Shown: positions 1 through 13,113, counted from the first letter of the stretch. The stretch: 64,000 bases of DNA from Montifringilla adamsi (GCA_017590115.1 JAGGNK010011003.1:1210955-1274954); one strand, 5' to 3'. Numbers and translations: made by a program. The notes: generated by a model from the letters alone, not told the origin.

Positions 1-2879
1 GAGGCTCCCAGGGCTGTTCCAGGCTACCAGAGCCCTGTGCAGAGCAGCTTGTTTCAATTACCCAGGAGCAGTGGTCCAGCACACACAGCCCAGAGCTCTC
101 CACTCGCCAGGCAGCAATTCCTCAGCCTGTGTTACAGTGTCCATGTCCACCCCTCCTTCCCTGCATGGGGAATGGGGGAACAACAAACCCCACGTACTTC
201 AGGGTGCAGGAGAGCACAGCAAAAATCCTTCACACTTCTGGCATCCAACCACAGGAATTCCTACACTCACAGACCCAAAGGAGGGTTTTTTAAGCCTAAA
301 GATATATTTCCATTTGAAAACATTTTTGTTCAGTGTTGAATTTGAGCCTCTGACTCCGAATGCCATGAATGCAACCCAACTTACACCTTGCCTGTCCTGA
401 TTTTTACAGAGCACAGCAAAAATTAAACCCTGCCCTTCTGTGCACACAGATGCTGCTTTCAGTGAAGACAAAAAAAAAAAATAGTATATTACTAAAGTGA
501 GACTGATGCTCCCACCCAGGGCTGAGCTCAGCACTTGTCTCTGTTAGGGTCCAACACCAGCAACCCCAAGCCAGCTCAATCCACACATCTGCTCATTAAA
601 GCAGAAGTAACCAGCCATGGCTCACCTTCCCTGTTCGCCACACAAAGAACAACAGCTCAACAGAAAACCACTACAGGTTTCTGATCCTCTCTCCAGCAAT
701 CTCTGACCTACACAGAAGGCAGTAAGAACAGATTGTTTCCGTTGCCTGGATTATTTTCCATTCCTGCACCCAGGGGTTCTTCCTCATGTCCCCAAACAGC
801 CACAGTCAGCGAGCAGCTTAAATTACAGCATCATCATACCTAAAACTGACACAAACTTCAGCCAAGGGATTAATATGAAGCAGAATTTCTGCCTGCACAG
901 GTGTCTGAAAATAATCTATCTCCACACTGATGCTCAGGATCATGATGGGACAAGCTCTGAGGAACAGTTACAAGTTTTGAACAGTTTTTGGCTCGAATGG
1001 CCCTTGATCCAAATTCTCCACACTCTGTCTTTGCCACATGGCCACTGAGGGATGAAATCACCCCCATTAGCTTGCACAGGGTTCAGCTTTAAGTTTAAAT
1101 CAAGCTCAGGTCACAAAGTTAAAACAACTCCAACATGAAAATCCCCTGCTGAAAGTTTTCATAGCCTTGGATAAAATATCTTAATTCAGGATCCAACTTC
1201 ATGAATTTTGACAAACTGCTGACACCTGAATGAAAATTTAGGCTGCAAGTGTTACATACCAGGGCTTGAACCCTTTATAGGCCATCTCCTCCTTGCCTAG
1301 ATAAATTTAAAACAACAGTATAAACCCTCCTCCCAACTACTACTTATTCAGCTATCATTTATTATTCTACAGACAAAACTATACATGATAAAAGCCATTA
1401 TTTCATTGCAGTCTGTAAGAAATCTACCCACACTTCCCATTATAGTCCATCAATGTAACACTTTTATTCCCTCTCACAGAAGTTTAAATCCTCTGAGGAC
1501 CCCAGGTCACTTGTAACAAAACACTGCCAAGAGATTTACATGTCACTTTCTGCTGAAAGGGAAAAAAATGCAGGAAAATACATTCTGAAGACAAAAAAGC
1601 AATTCAGGAGCTTCTGCCTGACCAATGTGCATGAGGAATTGAGAAGATCATTAATTAGCAAGCTCACACAGGTAAACAAGAGACAGCTCCAAAAGCCACT
1701 TTTTTTTCAAGGTATTTATACCAGGTTCTTTCCCCCAACAGGAATTATGTGTTGGTGTGGTGGTTTTTTTGGGGTTTTGTTTTGTTTTTCACTCTACTCA
1801 TTCCTGATTTCCAAGGATCTCCCAACTCTATGCAACTATTTTTTGAAGTCTCACCTGAAGAAGGTCTGTGGTCTCCTGCCCAGTCCATCAAACACCTCCC
1901 CTCCTGAACTCAGGTCCCTCTCCTCTCACTGCTCTCGAGGAGAAGGGACGCTGTTTACAAACAAAGCACTTCCCGACCTTTCCGGCCTCATGGGAGCTGC
2001 CTGCCAAACACTGCTGGCCAACTCTTTCTTGAAGATGCTAAAAATACTATTTATGGTCAAAGCAAACAAAAGTCACGTGCTGGGAAATCAGAGTGCAACA
2101 CTCAACAGTTAGTTAAGAATGGGGAAGTGACACACTTGCTAACCCAGAGATAAATTAGGGCTCCTAAGAAGTGAGAAATATCCGAGTATCTGAGAAATAC
2201 CACAGCTATAAACAAACTATCCAAGCGATCAGTCCCTGCTATACTGCATAAAGGAGTGAACACACCCACGATCTCACATAATCCAACTTTCCTCCTGCGG
2301 CACAGGCTGGGCAGTTCCCCAGTGTTCTGCAGACACTGGTTAGTGGGAAAACAGTTAAAATACACGTAGCAAGGATTTGTTCTGAACAGTGTTCCCAGTC
2401 TGGAGCTGTCCTCAGGTGGAGCAGGTAAGGCGATGGGGCCCCCTGACCTGGCAAGAGCCCCCCCAGAATCTGTTCCTTCACTCCTTAAATCTTTGCGATG
2501 TTTTACACAAAAACACCCTACCGCCTAGAGCGGCAAGAAGGATAAGGATACAGGAACGGAAGGCTGCCTGGAAGAGCCCCGCTCCAGAGTGGAATTTAAC
2601 AGCCTTCTCCACAGAGAACCTGGGCACTGCGGGGAGGAGGGTGATTAGCATTCCTTAAGCAGGCTGCGAGCACCTGGGCAGGGAGGCACTCGGAGGAGCC
2701 GGGAGCCTCACACGTAGGTCTGTATCCATCGCGCTGATAGCGATTAGGGACCTCTTTTAGGAAGCGGAGCGCACCGGAGCCAGAGTGAGGTTCCCCTCGA
2801 GTGGCGGCACTTGTCGGGCGCTGAGGAAGCGAGTTAGGCAGGCAAAACCCCAGACAACCGCACAGCCGAGCGGCCAAAG
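1..2879. other. No gene recognised (left flank)
   Basis: Ordinary AT-balanced sequence without a recognisable coding exon on either strand. The longest open frame (1540-2112, plus) has no homology I know and no codon-like character. If the CpG island is the HP1BP3 promoter, this would be its 5' intron. G+C rises from about 2600 toward the island. Confidence 0.6.
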
Positions 2880-3700
2880 GCGGGAAGGCCGCGGCGGGAG
2901 CCAAGGCGCTCCCTAAGTTTAAAAATAGCGATTATTTATTGTGTCGCGGCCCTGCCAGCCCCTTCCACCGCTGACCTTCCCCGGGGCTCGCCCCGTGTCG
3001 GCGGGACGGCAGAGGCGTGCTTGAGGCGTGTTTGAGCCCCGCAGCTCCTTTGTGAGGGCCCGCGGGCCCGCACCCCGCCAGGCCCCGCCGGGCCCGCGGA
3101 CACCCGAGGCCCGGGGCCGCCTCCTCGGGCCTGTGCCGGGCCGAGCCCACCGCGACATCGAGCCGTGCCCGCGCGGCGTGTCGCGACTCCCCGTCACGAC
3201 ACCCCCGCTCCCCCAGGCCTGTCAGGGCAGGGAGGGCGGGGGGGACGCGCTGAGGGCAGTTCCGGGGCCCCTTCGGCGGCGCCCCCGAGCCGCCCCCGCG
3301 CCTCGCGCGCAGCACCCGCAGCCTCNNNNNNNNNNNNNNNNNNNNNNNNNNNNNNNNNNNNNNNNNNNNNNNNNNNNNNNNNNNNNNNNNNNNNNNNNNN
3401 NNGGGGGGCGTGGCCGGGCAGCGCCGCTGGCCAATGGGAGGCCGCGGGCATTTTTCGAATGCCGCCCTCTTCCCCCCACCGCTTCGGCCCCGCCGCCTCC
3501 ACCTCGCACGAGAGCGCGCGCGTGCGCGGGGAGGGGCGGGGCTGCGCGCGCTTCCCGCCACTACGGCGCTGAGGCGATTCCCGCCGGGCGGGGTCGCTGA
3601 GGGGCCACGGGCGCCCCGGCCCCGCCTCAGCCCCGCCGGGCCCTCAGCTCAGCCCCACGGGATCCTCACCACAGCCCCCCCAGGCTGCGACCACGCCACC
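2880..3700. promoter_or_regulatory. CpG island, probable promoter of the neighbouring gene (HP1BP3 by synteny)
   Basis: Very G+C-rich, CpG-dense sequence interrupted by an assembly gap. It holds a CCAAT box (3431-3435), a GC box GGGGCGGGG (3533-3541) and two E2F-like TTCCCGCC sites (3552-3559, 3578-3585), as in housekeeping promoters. In human the gene downstream of EIF4G3 on the same strand is HP1BP3, so a minus-strand start here would fit. That assignment is inference; no HP1BP3 coding sequence is visible to the left. Frames that run through the Ns are not genes. Confidence 0.7.
3326..3402. other. Assembly gap (77 N)
   Basis: Seventy-seven unknown bases in the middle of the CpG island, followed by GGGGGGCG. 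The usual cause is poor sequencing of G+C-rich promoter DNA in birds; the true gap length may differ. Confidence 0.99.
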
Positions 3701-3734
3701 GCCTCCTCAGCCCTGCCAGAACCGTGTGTACGAG

Positions 3735-3828
3735 TTCCTGTGTCACCTGCTCCAGGTGACTCTGCCTAGGCAGGGGTTTGAACTGGATCTTCTCCAGAGG
3801 TCCCTTCCAACCCCAACTATTCTGTGTG
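3735..3828 (+). mobile_element. CR1 LINE 3' end fragment
   Basis: Contains the typical avian CR1 tail: AGGCAGGGGTTTGAACTGGA, then TCTCCAGAGGTCCCTTCCAA and an ATTCTGTG terminus. Truncated at the 5' side, next to the CpG island. Confidence 0.85.
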
Positions 3829-4419
3829 TACCCGTGAATTCCTGTTCCGGAGCACTCCAGCCCGTATCTCACCTCCCGCCTCTTGCTGCGTGCTCCTCTC
3901 ACCCTCTGTGGTATCCCCAGTGCTGCCTTCCCTTTGCCTCAGCCTGTTCACCCCATCCCTCATTAGCCGTGTAATTATTGCCTGCCGTAATTACACCAGT
4001 CCCAGTGCTGAGGTCTGGCTGCAAGCTGGGAATTTTCTGTCACAACATGTTCACAAGCTCTCACATGTGGGAAGGATCCCTTTCCTGATGACGCTTTGCT
4101 GTTTCAGGCAGTTTTTACTTGTGCCTCCACTGCTTGGGGTGAGGATTATCAAGGCAAGGCAGAGCTGAGGTGTGACCCACACTTGTATCTTCACTGCCAC
4201 AGTAATCTCAGCTGTGCAGATACAGAAAGGTAAAACCCAAGCTTTTCTCGTGTACCTCTTGCTACACTTTTGCTCCAAGTTTACTTTATTTAGCTAGACC
4301 CATGGATGTTCTTTTTCTCACCCCCTTCCTTCAAAGCCCACTGCTTTACCTAACCTTGAGTTTAAGGTAGAATTCCCTAATTCCCTGCCTATTCTTATTT
4401 TCTGCCATAAGCATGCTTA

Positions 4420-4570
4420 GAATCACAGAATCATTAAAATTGGAAAAAACGTCAGGTCACTGAGTCCAGCCTTTCCCATGGCACTGCAAAAGCCACCACT
4501 AAACCATGTTCTCAGTGCCACATCCACACATTTTGAACAGCTCCAGGGTGACTCCTAGTACACCACAGCA
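4420..4570 (-). mobile_element. CR1 LINE fragment
   Basis: Reads AGAATCACAGAATCATTAAA at its left end (reverse of the CR1 3' terminus), followed by GAGTCCAGCC and ACTAAACCATGTTCTCAGTG, typical of CR1 in reverse orientation. Degenerate. Confidence 0.8.
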
Positions 4571-5600
4571 GCTTCATCTGCTGTCTCGTCCGAGCAGTTT
4601 TCTCATTTTTGTTTTTTGCACATAATCTTTACCCATCTCCTGCCAACCTCTCTCCCCATCTGTGTTTTTATGATTTGAACACCATATGGGCACTTACCCA
4701 TTTATTTGGGCACTTTTATCCCTGCTGTGATGGGAAACCCCTCTGCGAGCACATTTAGAAGCGTTTACACCATTCAAAGCACTGCAGAGGTGTCTTATTT
4801 CTGCACTAATGCCTGTTTCTTGTCCAAGCTTTTCCCAACTCTTTCCCCTGTAGGTGACTACTTTAAGTTTACTACACCTGAGAATGTCACCTTCTAAAGG
4901 CTTGTGAGCAAAGCCTGGCCCTGTTCAGTCTCCTCCGCTCCAGAGGGTTCCTGTGATGTGGAGCCCAGCAGCCCTGGGAGTGCTGCAGACAGATGGCTCC
5001 ACTTTGCTGAACATTCCTGTCTTGCCTGTGAGTGTGAAACAAGCCCTGTGCAACTGCAGAAAAATGTGTTCTTTGGCTTTTTCCCCCTGCGGTGCCTCTC
5101 TGGCAGGAGGGGAAGGTACAGCAGAGGGGAAGAAGAGGGAATGTGCTCCTTTACTACTGAGTTTTAAAATACCAAGAAGGAAAAGATGAAATCAGACCAG
5201 CAGCTCTCCTTTTGCCCTCTGCAATGATGTGCTCCAGCACCTGTGTTGGCCGAGCCATGGAGCTACAAGCGGAGGAGAAAAGTTGTTGTTTTCTCCTTCT
5301 CTAGTTTTTTCCTCAAAATCCATCCCAGAGGGGAAGAGCAGACCCTTCACATTCCTTACAGCCACACTGCAGGATCACCACCCACTGCTCTGTCTCCTCT
5401 GCTCCACTTTTTGGGCAGGTTTGTGTCTTTTGTGTCCCTCTTCCTGTTCCCACAGGAATGAAGCTGTGGGAAGCTCAGAGCCAGCACAGGAGGAAGGAAC
5501 AGGGAAATCCATGGCCAGGGAATCAGACTACAGCAGGGAGCTGCTGCCAGAATTATTTGTGATGGTGTCAAGCACTATCACTGTCAGAAATACTTCTAAT

Positions 5601-5660
5601 AAGTACTAAACACTTTTAGTAAGTACCAAGCACTGTTAATAAGTACTAAGCCTTCTCAGT
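5601..5660. repeat. 20-base tandem triplication
   Basis: Three adjoining 20-base units beginning AAGTACTAA, AAGTACCAA and AAGTACTAA, in exact register, each with a few substitutions. Confidence 0.85.
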
Positions 5661-8600
5661 ACCTCTCCTGCCTGCAGGTGCCATGGACTAGTAAGATTCC
5701 AACTGGTTTTTTTCCCTAAAAATAATTCCATTTGATTCCACCTGGCTGTCCCTTAGAGCTCTTCTGAGCCTCCCCACAGCTTTGGGCTTTGGCTGTGCTG
5801 CTTGCAGATCATCCAGACGTGTGGCTTTTGTTCCCAAGGAGTCACTGCACAGTTTGCCACTCAAGGGTTTTACTGTTTCCACCCCGCGGCCAGAGCAATG
5901 CCACAGCGTTCTTCTCCTACAAACACAGAACCTGTTGTGTTTCTGTTTAGATACAGCTTTGAATTAGGTTTTAAATCTGCCCACGGAAACTCCATTCCAG
6001 GGGTTATTTTGTTGACTTTCTTACCCCACACCAATTCATATTTTCCCCACTTTGCCACATTTTTTATTTAGAGTGAACAACTTTCATTTAATAAGCACCC
6101 TTCTGTGAGGCTTAACAGCTATCTGCTACATTATTACTTTCTTTTATTACCTCTGTCAAACTGTGCACCTGCTGAAATCATCTTCTGCCGACACATTCTC
6201 GATCCTGCTGTGTCTTTGTTGCCAAATGCTGGTTCAACATTGACCTGCAGCTCCAAACTTCAGCTCTGAATGCATTCAGGCCTCGCCTCTGGTGTTGTCA
6301 CCCCAACTTTTTGTTGATTTTCTGCTTTTCCACTTTTACCTCAGCTTTTACATTTATATTAGGAAGCCTTTTATCCCCTTCTGACCTGCAGTCCACCTGG
6401 CCCAGGGAGAATTTGAGCCTTTTTTCCAGCCCAGCCCAGCCCAGCCCATGTCTAGTTACCACCAGCCTGGGAAGCTCTTCCCTGTCACTCTGCTCCATCA
6501 TCCCTAAAACTCCATGTTCTGCTGCTGCTTCTTCAGCTTCTTGTGCTTTGAAAAACCAATCTGATATAAGATATACACATAATCCAGTATTCCCTGAGAA
6601 GCTCTGTACCTTCAGATCCCATTATCCCTGAATATGTATCCAAGGGGGTTGTTTTGGTTCTGTGCCCAGCCACGAGGGGATGGTCACTGTTCTCTTCAGC
6701 TCGACCCTGTGTATCTGCACAGGGAGTGATGCCAAGCACAACAATCCCACCACTGAACCAAACATTTAATTCATGCGGGTCTCGCACTTGTTGAGCCACA
6801 CACAAACTTCCAGAGGCTTTCTGCCCACAGCAAACTAAACATTACACAAGGAGCAGTTACGTGGTGGTGCTGCCCTTCCTGCAGACACACATGTAACTCT
6901 TGTCTTTATGCCTGAGCTGCTTTTTTAGTTCTTACTTCCACTTTATTTATTAAGGGATTTGTTTCCATTTTACATGTCCTGTAGAAATAGGGACTTTTAG
7001 TCCTTTAAATGGCAATTTTCCACTTTGTTGCTGATTCACTTCACCAAAGACATCTCTAATGATCACCAGAACAACTCACAACTCTCTTCCAATTCATCTT
7101 TACCCTTTTTCAGCTGCAGAGTCTTACTGTCATCCCTGCAGCTCCTTTAATTCTAAAAATCACTCATTTTCTGCTTTCAACCCCAAAATACATATTCTCT
7201 GCCTCTTCATGGCTTTCAAGATATCACTTTTGATTTCTTTATTCCTTGTCAACTTCCTAATAATTAGTTCTCATACTTTTCCCAGTATCACTCTACACCA
7301 TCTTCCAGCTGATCTCCCTAGCTGCCCCTCTCACACCCTTAAGGTTCTACTTCTTTATCTTTTCAAACATTTCCCCCTTTCCAAGGAGCATCCCATTCCT
7401 CTATGCATTTTCAAACCAAACAACTCACTTTTTACATCAGATCTAGCAAGTGAATAAAAATACACTTAAATACACCAAAGTTGTTTTCATTCTGGAGCAA
7501 GTGTAGAACAGAAACACCACTGGAGCCAACAGGAATTTGGAGCAGGAAAATGTTATGGACTGAGCAGCCTCCACAGGCTGCTGCTTTTCTAGAAACACCC
7601 TAATTTGAAAATAGATCCTGATTTGTGCTGGTGGGTGCTGTCATCACTGGAGGACCAGGGGCTGGAAGTTGTGATTCTTTTTCTACACCACTTTTGGCAT
7701 TACAGTACTGACTAATTTTACCCAAAGCAGGCACATGAAGTGACACCTCCACTAAGCAAGGAGCAGCTGAAGACCACCAACTCAACATTGCACACAGGGA
7801 CAGCTCTCCCAAAGCCACATATCCCCACAGTTAAGAGATCGGGCAGCGGGAATCTCCTTAACTCTGAACAAACAGTGTTTTGGATGAAAACCAGTGAGCT
7901 GCATGCAGGGGCTGCTTCCCTCACCTGGGCAGGCAGTAACTTGCTGCCAGACCTCCTGGCTGGAATGGTTTTGCAGCTACAAAAGCTCATTTTTGGCTGC
8001 CTCACATGCACTGCACACCCCTGCCATAAGCAGCCTGGCTGGACTCTGGCCCCTGCAGCATATGAGAGCAGTGCCATGCCGGTGAGCCTTGCTGGGAAGA
8101 CAACGGAACAGGACTCCCTGTGGAAAATCTTATCAATTGGCTTTTCTTTGAGATTCTCAGCTGCACCTCAAGGCTCCTGCTCAGAACATCCACCTTGTGA
8201 TGCTGCAGAAGGCCTGGAGAATTAGATGCATTTCCTTGGAGAACAGATAAAACACTCAAATCCTGTTCTGCAGAGAGCTGGGACAGACCCTGGGCAGGAC
8301 AGAGCTGTGAGCTGAGTCCATGTCCATGAATTTGTGCAGTGGTGGTGCTGAGTGCCTGCTCCCTTCACAGGAGTGATTCCCTGCACTCTCACACGAGTGG
8401 GAAATGGCCAGGACCAATGGATTATTCACTTCATGCCATCTGTAATGTCACAGAGCATTCACACCAGGTGGTATTTCAGAACAGCTCACCCTGCATGCTG
8501 AAATGCCCCATTTCCCTTCACAGGTGAGACCTGAATGCACCAGCTGCATCTGCCAAGACGATCTTTGCAGCTCCTTTCCAGCTGTTCTCCAAAACCCTGT

Positions 8601-10184
8601 GATAAACCACTTCTAACAGGGCTCTGCTCCCCTCACTAATGCTTTGTACCCTGGAGCTTAGTAAAACTCTGCCTTATGGTAACATCTGCCATTGCTTCTT
8701 GCAGCAGGCTGCAACAAGACAGCCAAGAGCTTCACTGCTCTCTCCCCTCACACAGTAACACCAACATTTCCCAAACAACAGCATCTATTGCCTTCCCCAT
8801 GCCTACTCCCCTCTTTCCCATTTGCAGCCACAGCATATCCATCCCTGCAGCTGGGCCAGCAACTTGGACAAATTCCCCTGTGGAAAGGACTGAATGGAGG
8901 GGGTGCTGGTTTTATTCCTGTTGCCGTTTCAGCACAATTTAGCAGCTGGAAACGAGAAAGAGAAGCTGGACCCACATGACAAAGCTTTCCACAGTCAGCA
9001 TCCCTACAGCAGCATTGAAAGAAGCAGGAGTTATTTCAGCAAACAGCAGATCCACAATACTTCACCAAAGGTGGCAAATGGAGCCCCTTGAAAATTACAA
9101 GGGTAGAAAACCTGAGGTTTCCTTGGATGTTGCAATTTAGTCATGCTACTGGAAGCTGAGTTAATCAATCTCTTGCTGCTGTTCTTTGACCATTGCTGGT
9201 TTTCCTCCAAGGGCTCCTTGCAGGTTGTCTATCTGAAGAAAGCCAAGCAGGATCCCCAGCTGAAGCCTCCTGGTCCCCAAGCTCCACCCTACAGTTGTTG
9301 CAGGTTGCATGTGGCCCCAGGCACAGCAAACCTGGAGCTTCTGTCAGCGTGTGGGGCCTTGTGCAAACCTCGGGGCTGGCACCTCATGAAAAGCCAGTGG
9401 TGTGTGAAGAGCTCAGGCTCCTGCTGGTGCTGCTTGGCTGCAGATACTGCTCAGCTGGCAGCTTCCAGGCCAACACCTTCCAAAGAGCAGAAAGGCTAAG
9501 TTCCAGTTCCCAGCCTGACTGAGAGAAGCAGGAGCTTGGAGCACTTGCCAGCCCGAACACCTCCCAGTGGACTCACCCCCAGGTAGAGCCCAGCATTCCT
9601 GGCCCAACTCCAACCATGCAGCATCTCACCCTCACATATGACCTGCAGGCAGCAGCCAGCTCTCCTACAGGTGCTTCAATGCCTCAAGACCAGGGTTGTT
9701 GGCTCTAAGGGTACAATAGCATTCTGGGGAGGTCTGATTTTGAGCTTCATGCCCCCAATGTTAAACCCTCTAGAATCTGTGAAAGAAACCAAGCATAACA
9801 GCTTTTCTGCTCTGCCAGGACACTTCTGACAAAGCAACCAGGGGTGTCAACAACTCATTGTGGGACCAAATGAAGCAGAACAATCCCAGCCACCCTCTGG
9901 CAATGAGATGCCAACATCTGCAATTGGCTTTAAATTTGCAGAAAGCTTAGCAAGTTAAGGGGACTTTTGAGAGACCCTGTTTTTCCTTTATCAGTAAAAA
10001 CAATATATAGGGTTGTAACAAAAGCTCTGTGGATCACAGCAACAACTGATCTAAGTTACTACTGGCCTAAACCTGCCCTGTGCACACTAAAAACCATCCC
10101 TGCAGAGGAATCCCTTCTCCTGAGTCTCTCCTGCCACGTGGCCTATCACGTCCTGCACCAAGGAGGGCTGATTCCAGGAAAAAA

Positions 10185-10258
10185 ACCCCAGGAGCTGGAC
10201 TCCCATGATGCTGATGGGTCCCTTCCAACCCAGCACATTCTAGGATTCTATGAAAAGA
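10185..10258 (+). mobile_element. CR1 LINE 3' tail
   Basis: GAGCTGGACTCCCATGATGC, then GGGTCCCTTCCAACCCAGCA and ATTCTAGGATTCTATGA: the CR1 3' end including its octamer-type terminal repeat. Confidence 0.85.
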
Positions 10259-11984
10259 CATTTCCATACACCAAGATCTGCTCCTGGACCTGAGGCTTTT
10301 TTGGAAAATAAGGTAAAACCTGAACATGTTGACACAAGCAGAGAGCACAGCATCCAGGATCAGTGCATTTCCTGACCTCATTCCCAGAAATGGCTGATCC
10401 TGTTCTGAAAACCCTTTCTTAGAAATAAACCAGCCTTAGGCAGATCCTGGCCTGAAAATGTGTTTGGTGGCTTCAGGACAGGGGACATTCTCAGTAATAA
10501 AGAGGGATGTAAGCAATCTGCTCCTTGCCCGTGCTTCTGACAGTGCCCCAGCCTGGGGAAAAGAAGGGTTCCCAGCAGCAGAAATGGTTCTAATGCCACT
10601 CTTCTGTGCTGAGCTAACCCCCTGCCACAGTCAGGAGCCTGCACACAAGATGTGTTTCAATAGGATCAAGACTAGGAGAAAAAACCTCAGCACAACCTGC
10701 AGTATTCTTGGTGTAAACCTGCTGCCCTCCCCGCTGAGGCTTTGCTGCAAACCAGTGTTGGTCCAGTGATCACAGCTCATCTCTCCTCACCTACACAAAA
10801 TGAGGCTCCTGCAAATCACATTCCATGGGAACCTGTTTTAATTAATAATTCCCTTTTCTATTTCATTTACCTTACAGGTTTTTTGTATTTTAACACCCTT
10901 CACAAGAAACCGGTTCCAAAGATCTTTCATGAGCTGTATCCTGAGGAGCCACAACCACCTGCAAACCTGTGCTGATCTAGAAGGAAACTGGGAAGCAATT
11001 GGGTGCAGTAAATGCATGGCACAGAACACAAGAGGAGCAGAGGAAGGAGTCAGGAGTTCTGCTCCTTGCAGTGACATTGTTGGGAAGCTGAAACTTCAGG
11101 TGATGCACCCACAGCTGGAGACCTCAAGGACTTGTGCATAAACTGCTCACAGCATCCAGCAAGCAGCTGAACTGGTTTAACTTCAGAGAAGCCAAAACCT
11201 GCCATGCTGCAAACCCAGCTTCGGGTAATTCTGAAAAACCCCTCGTGAAAATCTCTGGGAAGTCCCTTCCTGGCCTTTGCAGGACACTAACAGGGCAAGT
11301 TCTCACCCCCTGGAATGTCATTAAAGCCCTAACAAAAAGGGGAAAGATTTTCTCACCTCCCCTCTACCCACCTGCTGGCAATTCCCATTCCCTCCAGCCA
11401 GTGCTTTTCCAACTCTTTCAGCCAGAAGGGTCAAGCTGCCCAGAGAGATTTCCCAGCCCTGACACACTGCATTCACAGGGCTGTTCAAAGGCTCTGCAGC
11501 AAGTCTGTCCTTTCCAATCCAAGGTAATGAGAGAGAAATCAGTCCTTGCATGGCTCTGCTGTTGCACACTCACGTTCCCAGCAGGCTCTGACACTGCCCA
11601 CCCTGAGAGGAATTCCATCATTTGCCCACACCAACTTGGCAATATTTACCCTTATTTACATACAAACTGGCATCCATTTAATTTAACTATTTAACTGCTA
11701 CAAACCACCATGCACTGCTCAAAAAAAAGCCTTTTGGAAGGAGAGCACCCACACGACCTTGTGCAGAGGTGTAAGAGACGCCCCTGGAGCCCTGGTGGGT
11801 GGGGGTCCCGTGAGGACAGACCTTTGAGACCTTGAGAGCCCATCCAAACCTCTGGGCCCAACGGCGAGGCCGAGGCATCACTGGATGTGGTACATGCAGA
11901 TACATGAGCATACAGGAACGGTGAGAATATTTTTTCTTTTTTTTTTCTTTTTTTTTTTTTTAACAAAACATCAGAGAAAAGTGT

Positions 11985-11990
11985 TTTATT
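11985..11990 (-). terminator. Possible distal poly(A) signal of EIF4G3
   Basis: AATAAA on the minus strand, about 2.0 kb after the stop codon. It would be used if the 3' UTR runs through the CpG-rich block at 12480-12800. It is followed by an A-tract, which could also cause internal priming. No downstream GU-rich element is obvious. Confidence 0.3.
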
Positions 11991-12222
11991 GTTACTAAAA
12001 AAAAAATAACCAAACAATGCTCTAGTGTTTTAGGCCATGGATTCTCTAGCTCAGATTCACGGGGTGGAACACGTTAACAGGGAAAGCGTCTCATGGACCT
12101 CTCCCCTCTGGCCACAACCAGGCACCTCCTCCCTTCCCCGTGGTGATCAAATCACATCCTCAGGCAAGTACAGCAATTGTTCACATGTAAAAGATTAGGA
12201 AAGTAATGTATTTGTAGCCTTT

Positions 12223-12297
12223 CTTCCCTTTTTTTTTGTTTCTTTTTGTTGTTGTTTTTTTTTTTGTTGTTGTGGTTTTTTTTGTTTTTTTTTTTAA
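12223..12297. repeat. T-rich low-complexity tract
   Basis: Runs of T interrupted by G (TTTTTGTTGTTG pattern) over about 75 bases, A-rich in the EIF4G3 sense. Similar tracts occur at 11937-11961, 12905-12929 and 13173-13197, all within the EIF4G3 3' flank. Confidence 0.85.
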
Positions 12298-12479
12298 AGA
12301 AGTGATTTAGCAGCTGGAAAGAAAAAGACAGCATCATGTGAGCAGTCAGTGCTGCAGACACCCCCAGCAAATGCTCCACAGGTTACTCACGGTCCATGGC
12401 CCACAGTTCACAAACCACATTTCAGGGCTTCCCCAGCTTTGCAGAGTCCTTGACGGCACGTGCTTCTCACAGTGCGAGC

Positions 12480-12800
12480 CAGCAGGTCATCTCGGGTGGC
12501 TGCAGAGACACGCGAGGGCCTTCCCGTCCTCAGCAGCAGCTGGCTCTGGAGCAGCGGCCCGGGTCCCGCTGGGCACGGGAAGGGCTCCCGCGGCCGTGGC
12601 CGTGCCCCGGCTGTGCTCGGGCACTGCCAGGCGGGCACCGCCGGGCGGGCAGCGCCGCTCCTCCGTCCTGCACCCTTCCTGGCGCTGGGCTGTCGGATCT
12701 CGGCTCTCACAGCTGCGGCCTCCGGAGCTGCCAGGGTCACAAGTCCCCACGGATCCAAGTCACAAGAGACGCGGCTGCCACACGGCTGGAGAGACCCGGC
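12480..12800. other. Small CpG-rich block in the EIF4G3 3' flank
   Basis: About 320 bases dense in CpG and G+C (for example GGGCACGGGAAGGGC, CGGCCGTGGCCGTGCC), bounded on both sides by T-rich tracts. It lies 1.2-1.6 kb after the EIF4G3 stop. Open frames here (up to 197 codons on plus) have no recognisable family and look like GC-driven chance frames. It may be part of a long 3' UTR or a small CpG island. Confidence 0.5.
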
Positions 12801-13113
12801 TGGGGTCGGGCTCCATCTGCCCTGAGGTCACCAACTGCTCCCGCTTGGCCCCGCAGCCACTGACTGCTCCTTGGCCAGGGAGCTTCTCGGCACAACAGCA
12901 TCCCCTTTTTTTGTTTTTTCCTTTTTTTTAAACAATTGCTCTCACCCTTCATTTTTGGTAGTCACACATACAGACACACACTATATGTACACAATTTGGG
13001 CCCGAGGACCTACGGCATGCCAAGGAAGCCAGCACCGCTCAGGATGGTGCACACATTCAGCAGCTGTCAAAGGAGAAGTCGTTTTACTTTCTTTTAAACT
13101 TGCAATGTTTGTC

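Larger units (their letters stand above)
3701..11930. other. Intergenic stretch between the CpG island and EIF4G3
   Basis: No coding exon is supported. It contains CR1 fragments (3735-3828, 4420-4570, 10185-10258), a short CCCAG-type pentamer repeat near 6425-6448 and a 20-base triplication at 5601-5660. The open frames of 130-190 codons have no recognisable motifs. Confidence 0.6.

Noticed and set aside
1540..2112. 190-residue open frame on the plus strand
   Set aside because: No recognisable domain, sequence looks like ordinary intron or intergenic DNA, and the HP1BP3 protein is not matched.
3028..3600. Open frames of 100-209 residues across the CpG island
   Set aside because: They run through the 77 Ns and consist of Pro/Arg/Ala/Gly expected from G+C-rich DNA.
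12338..12931. 197-residue plus-strand frame in the EIF4G3 3' flank
   Set aside because: Composition-driven; no motif, and it overlaps the probable UTR on the other strand.
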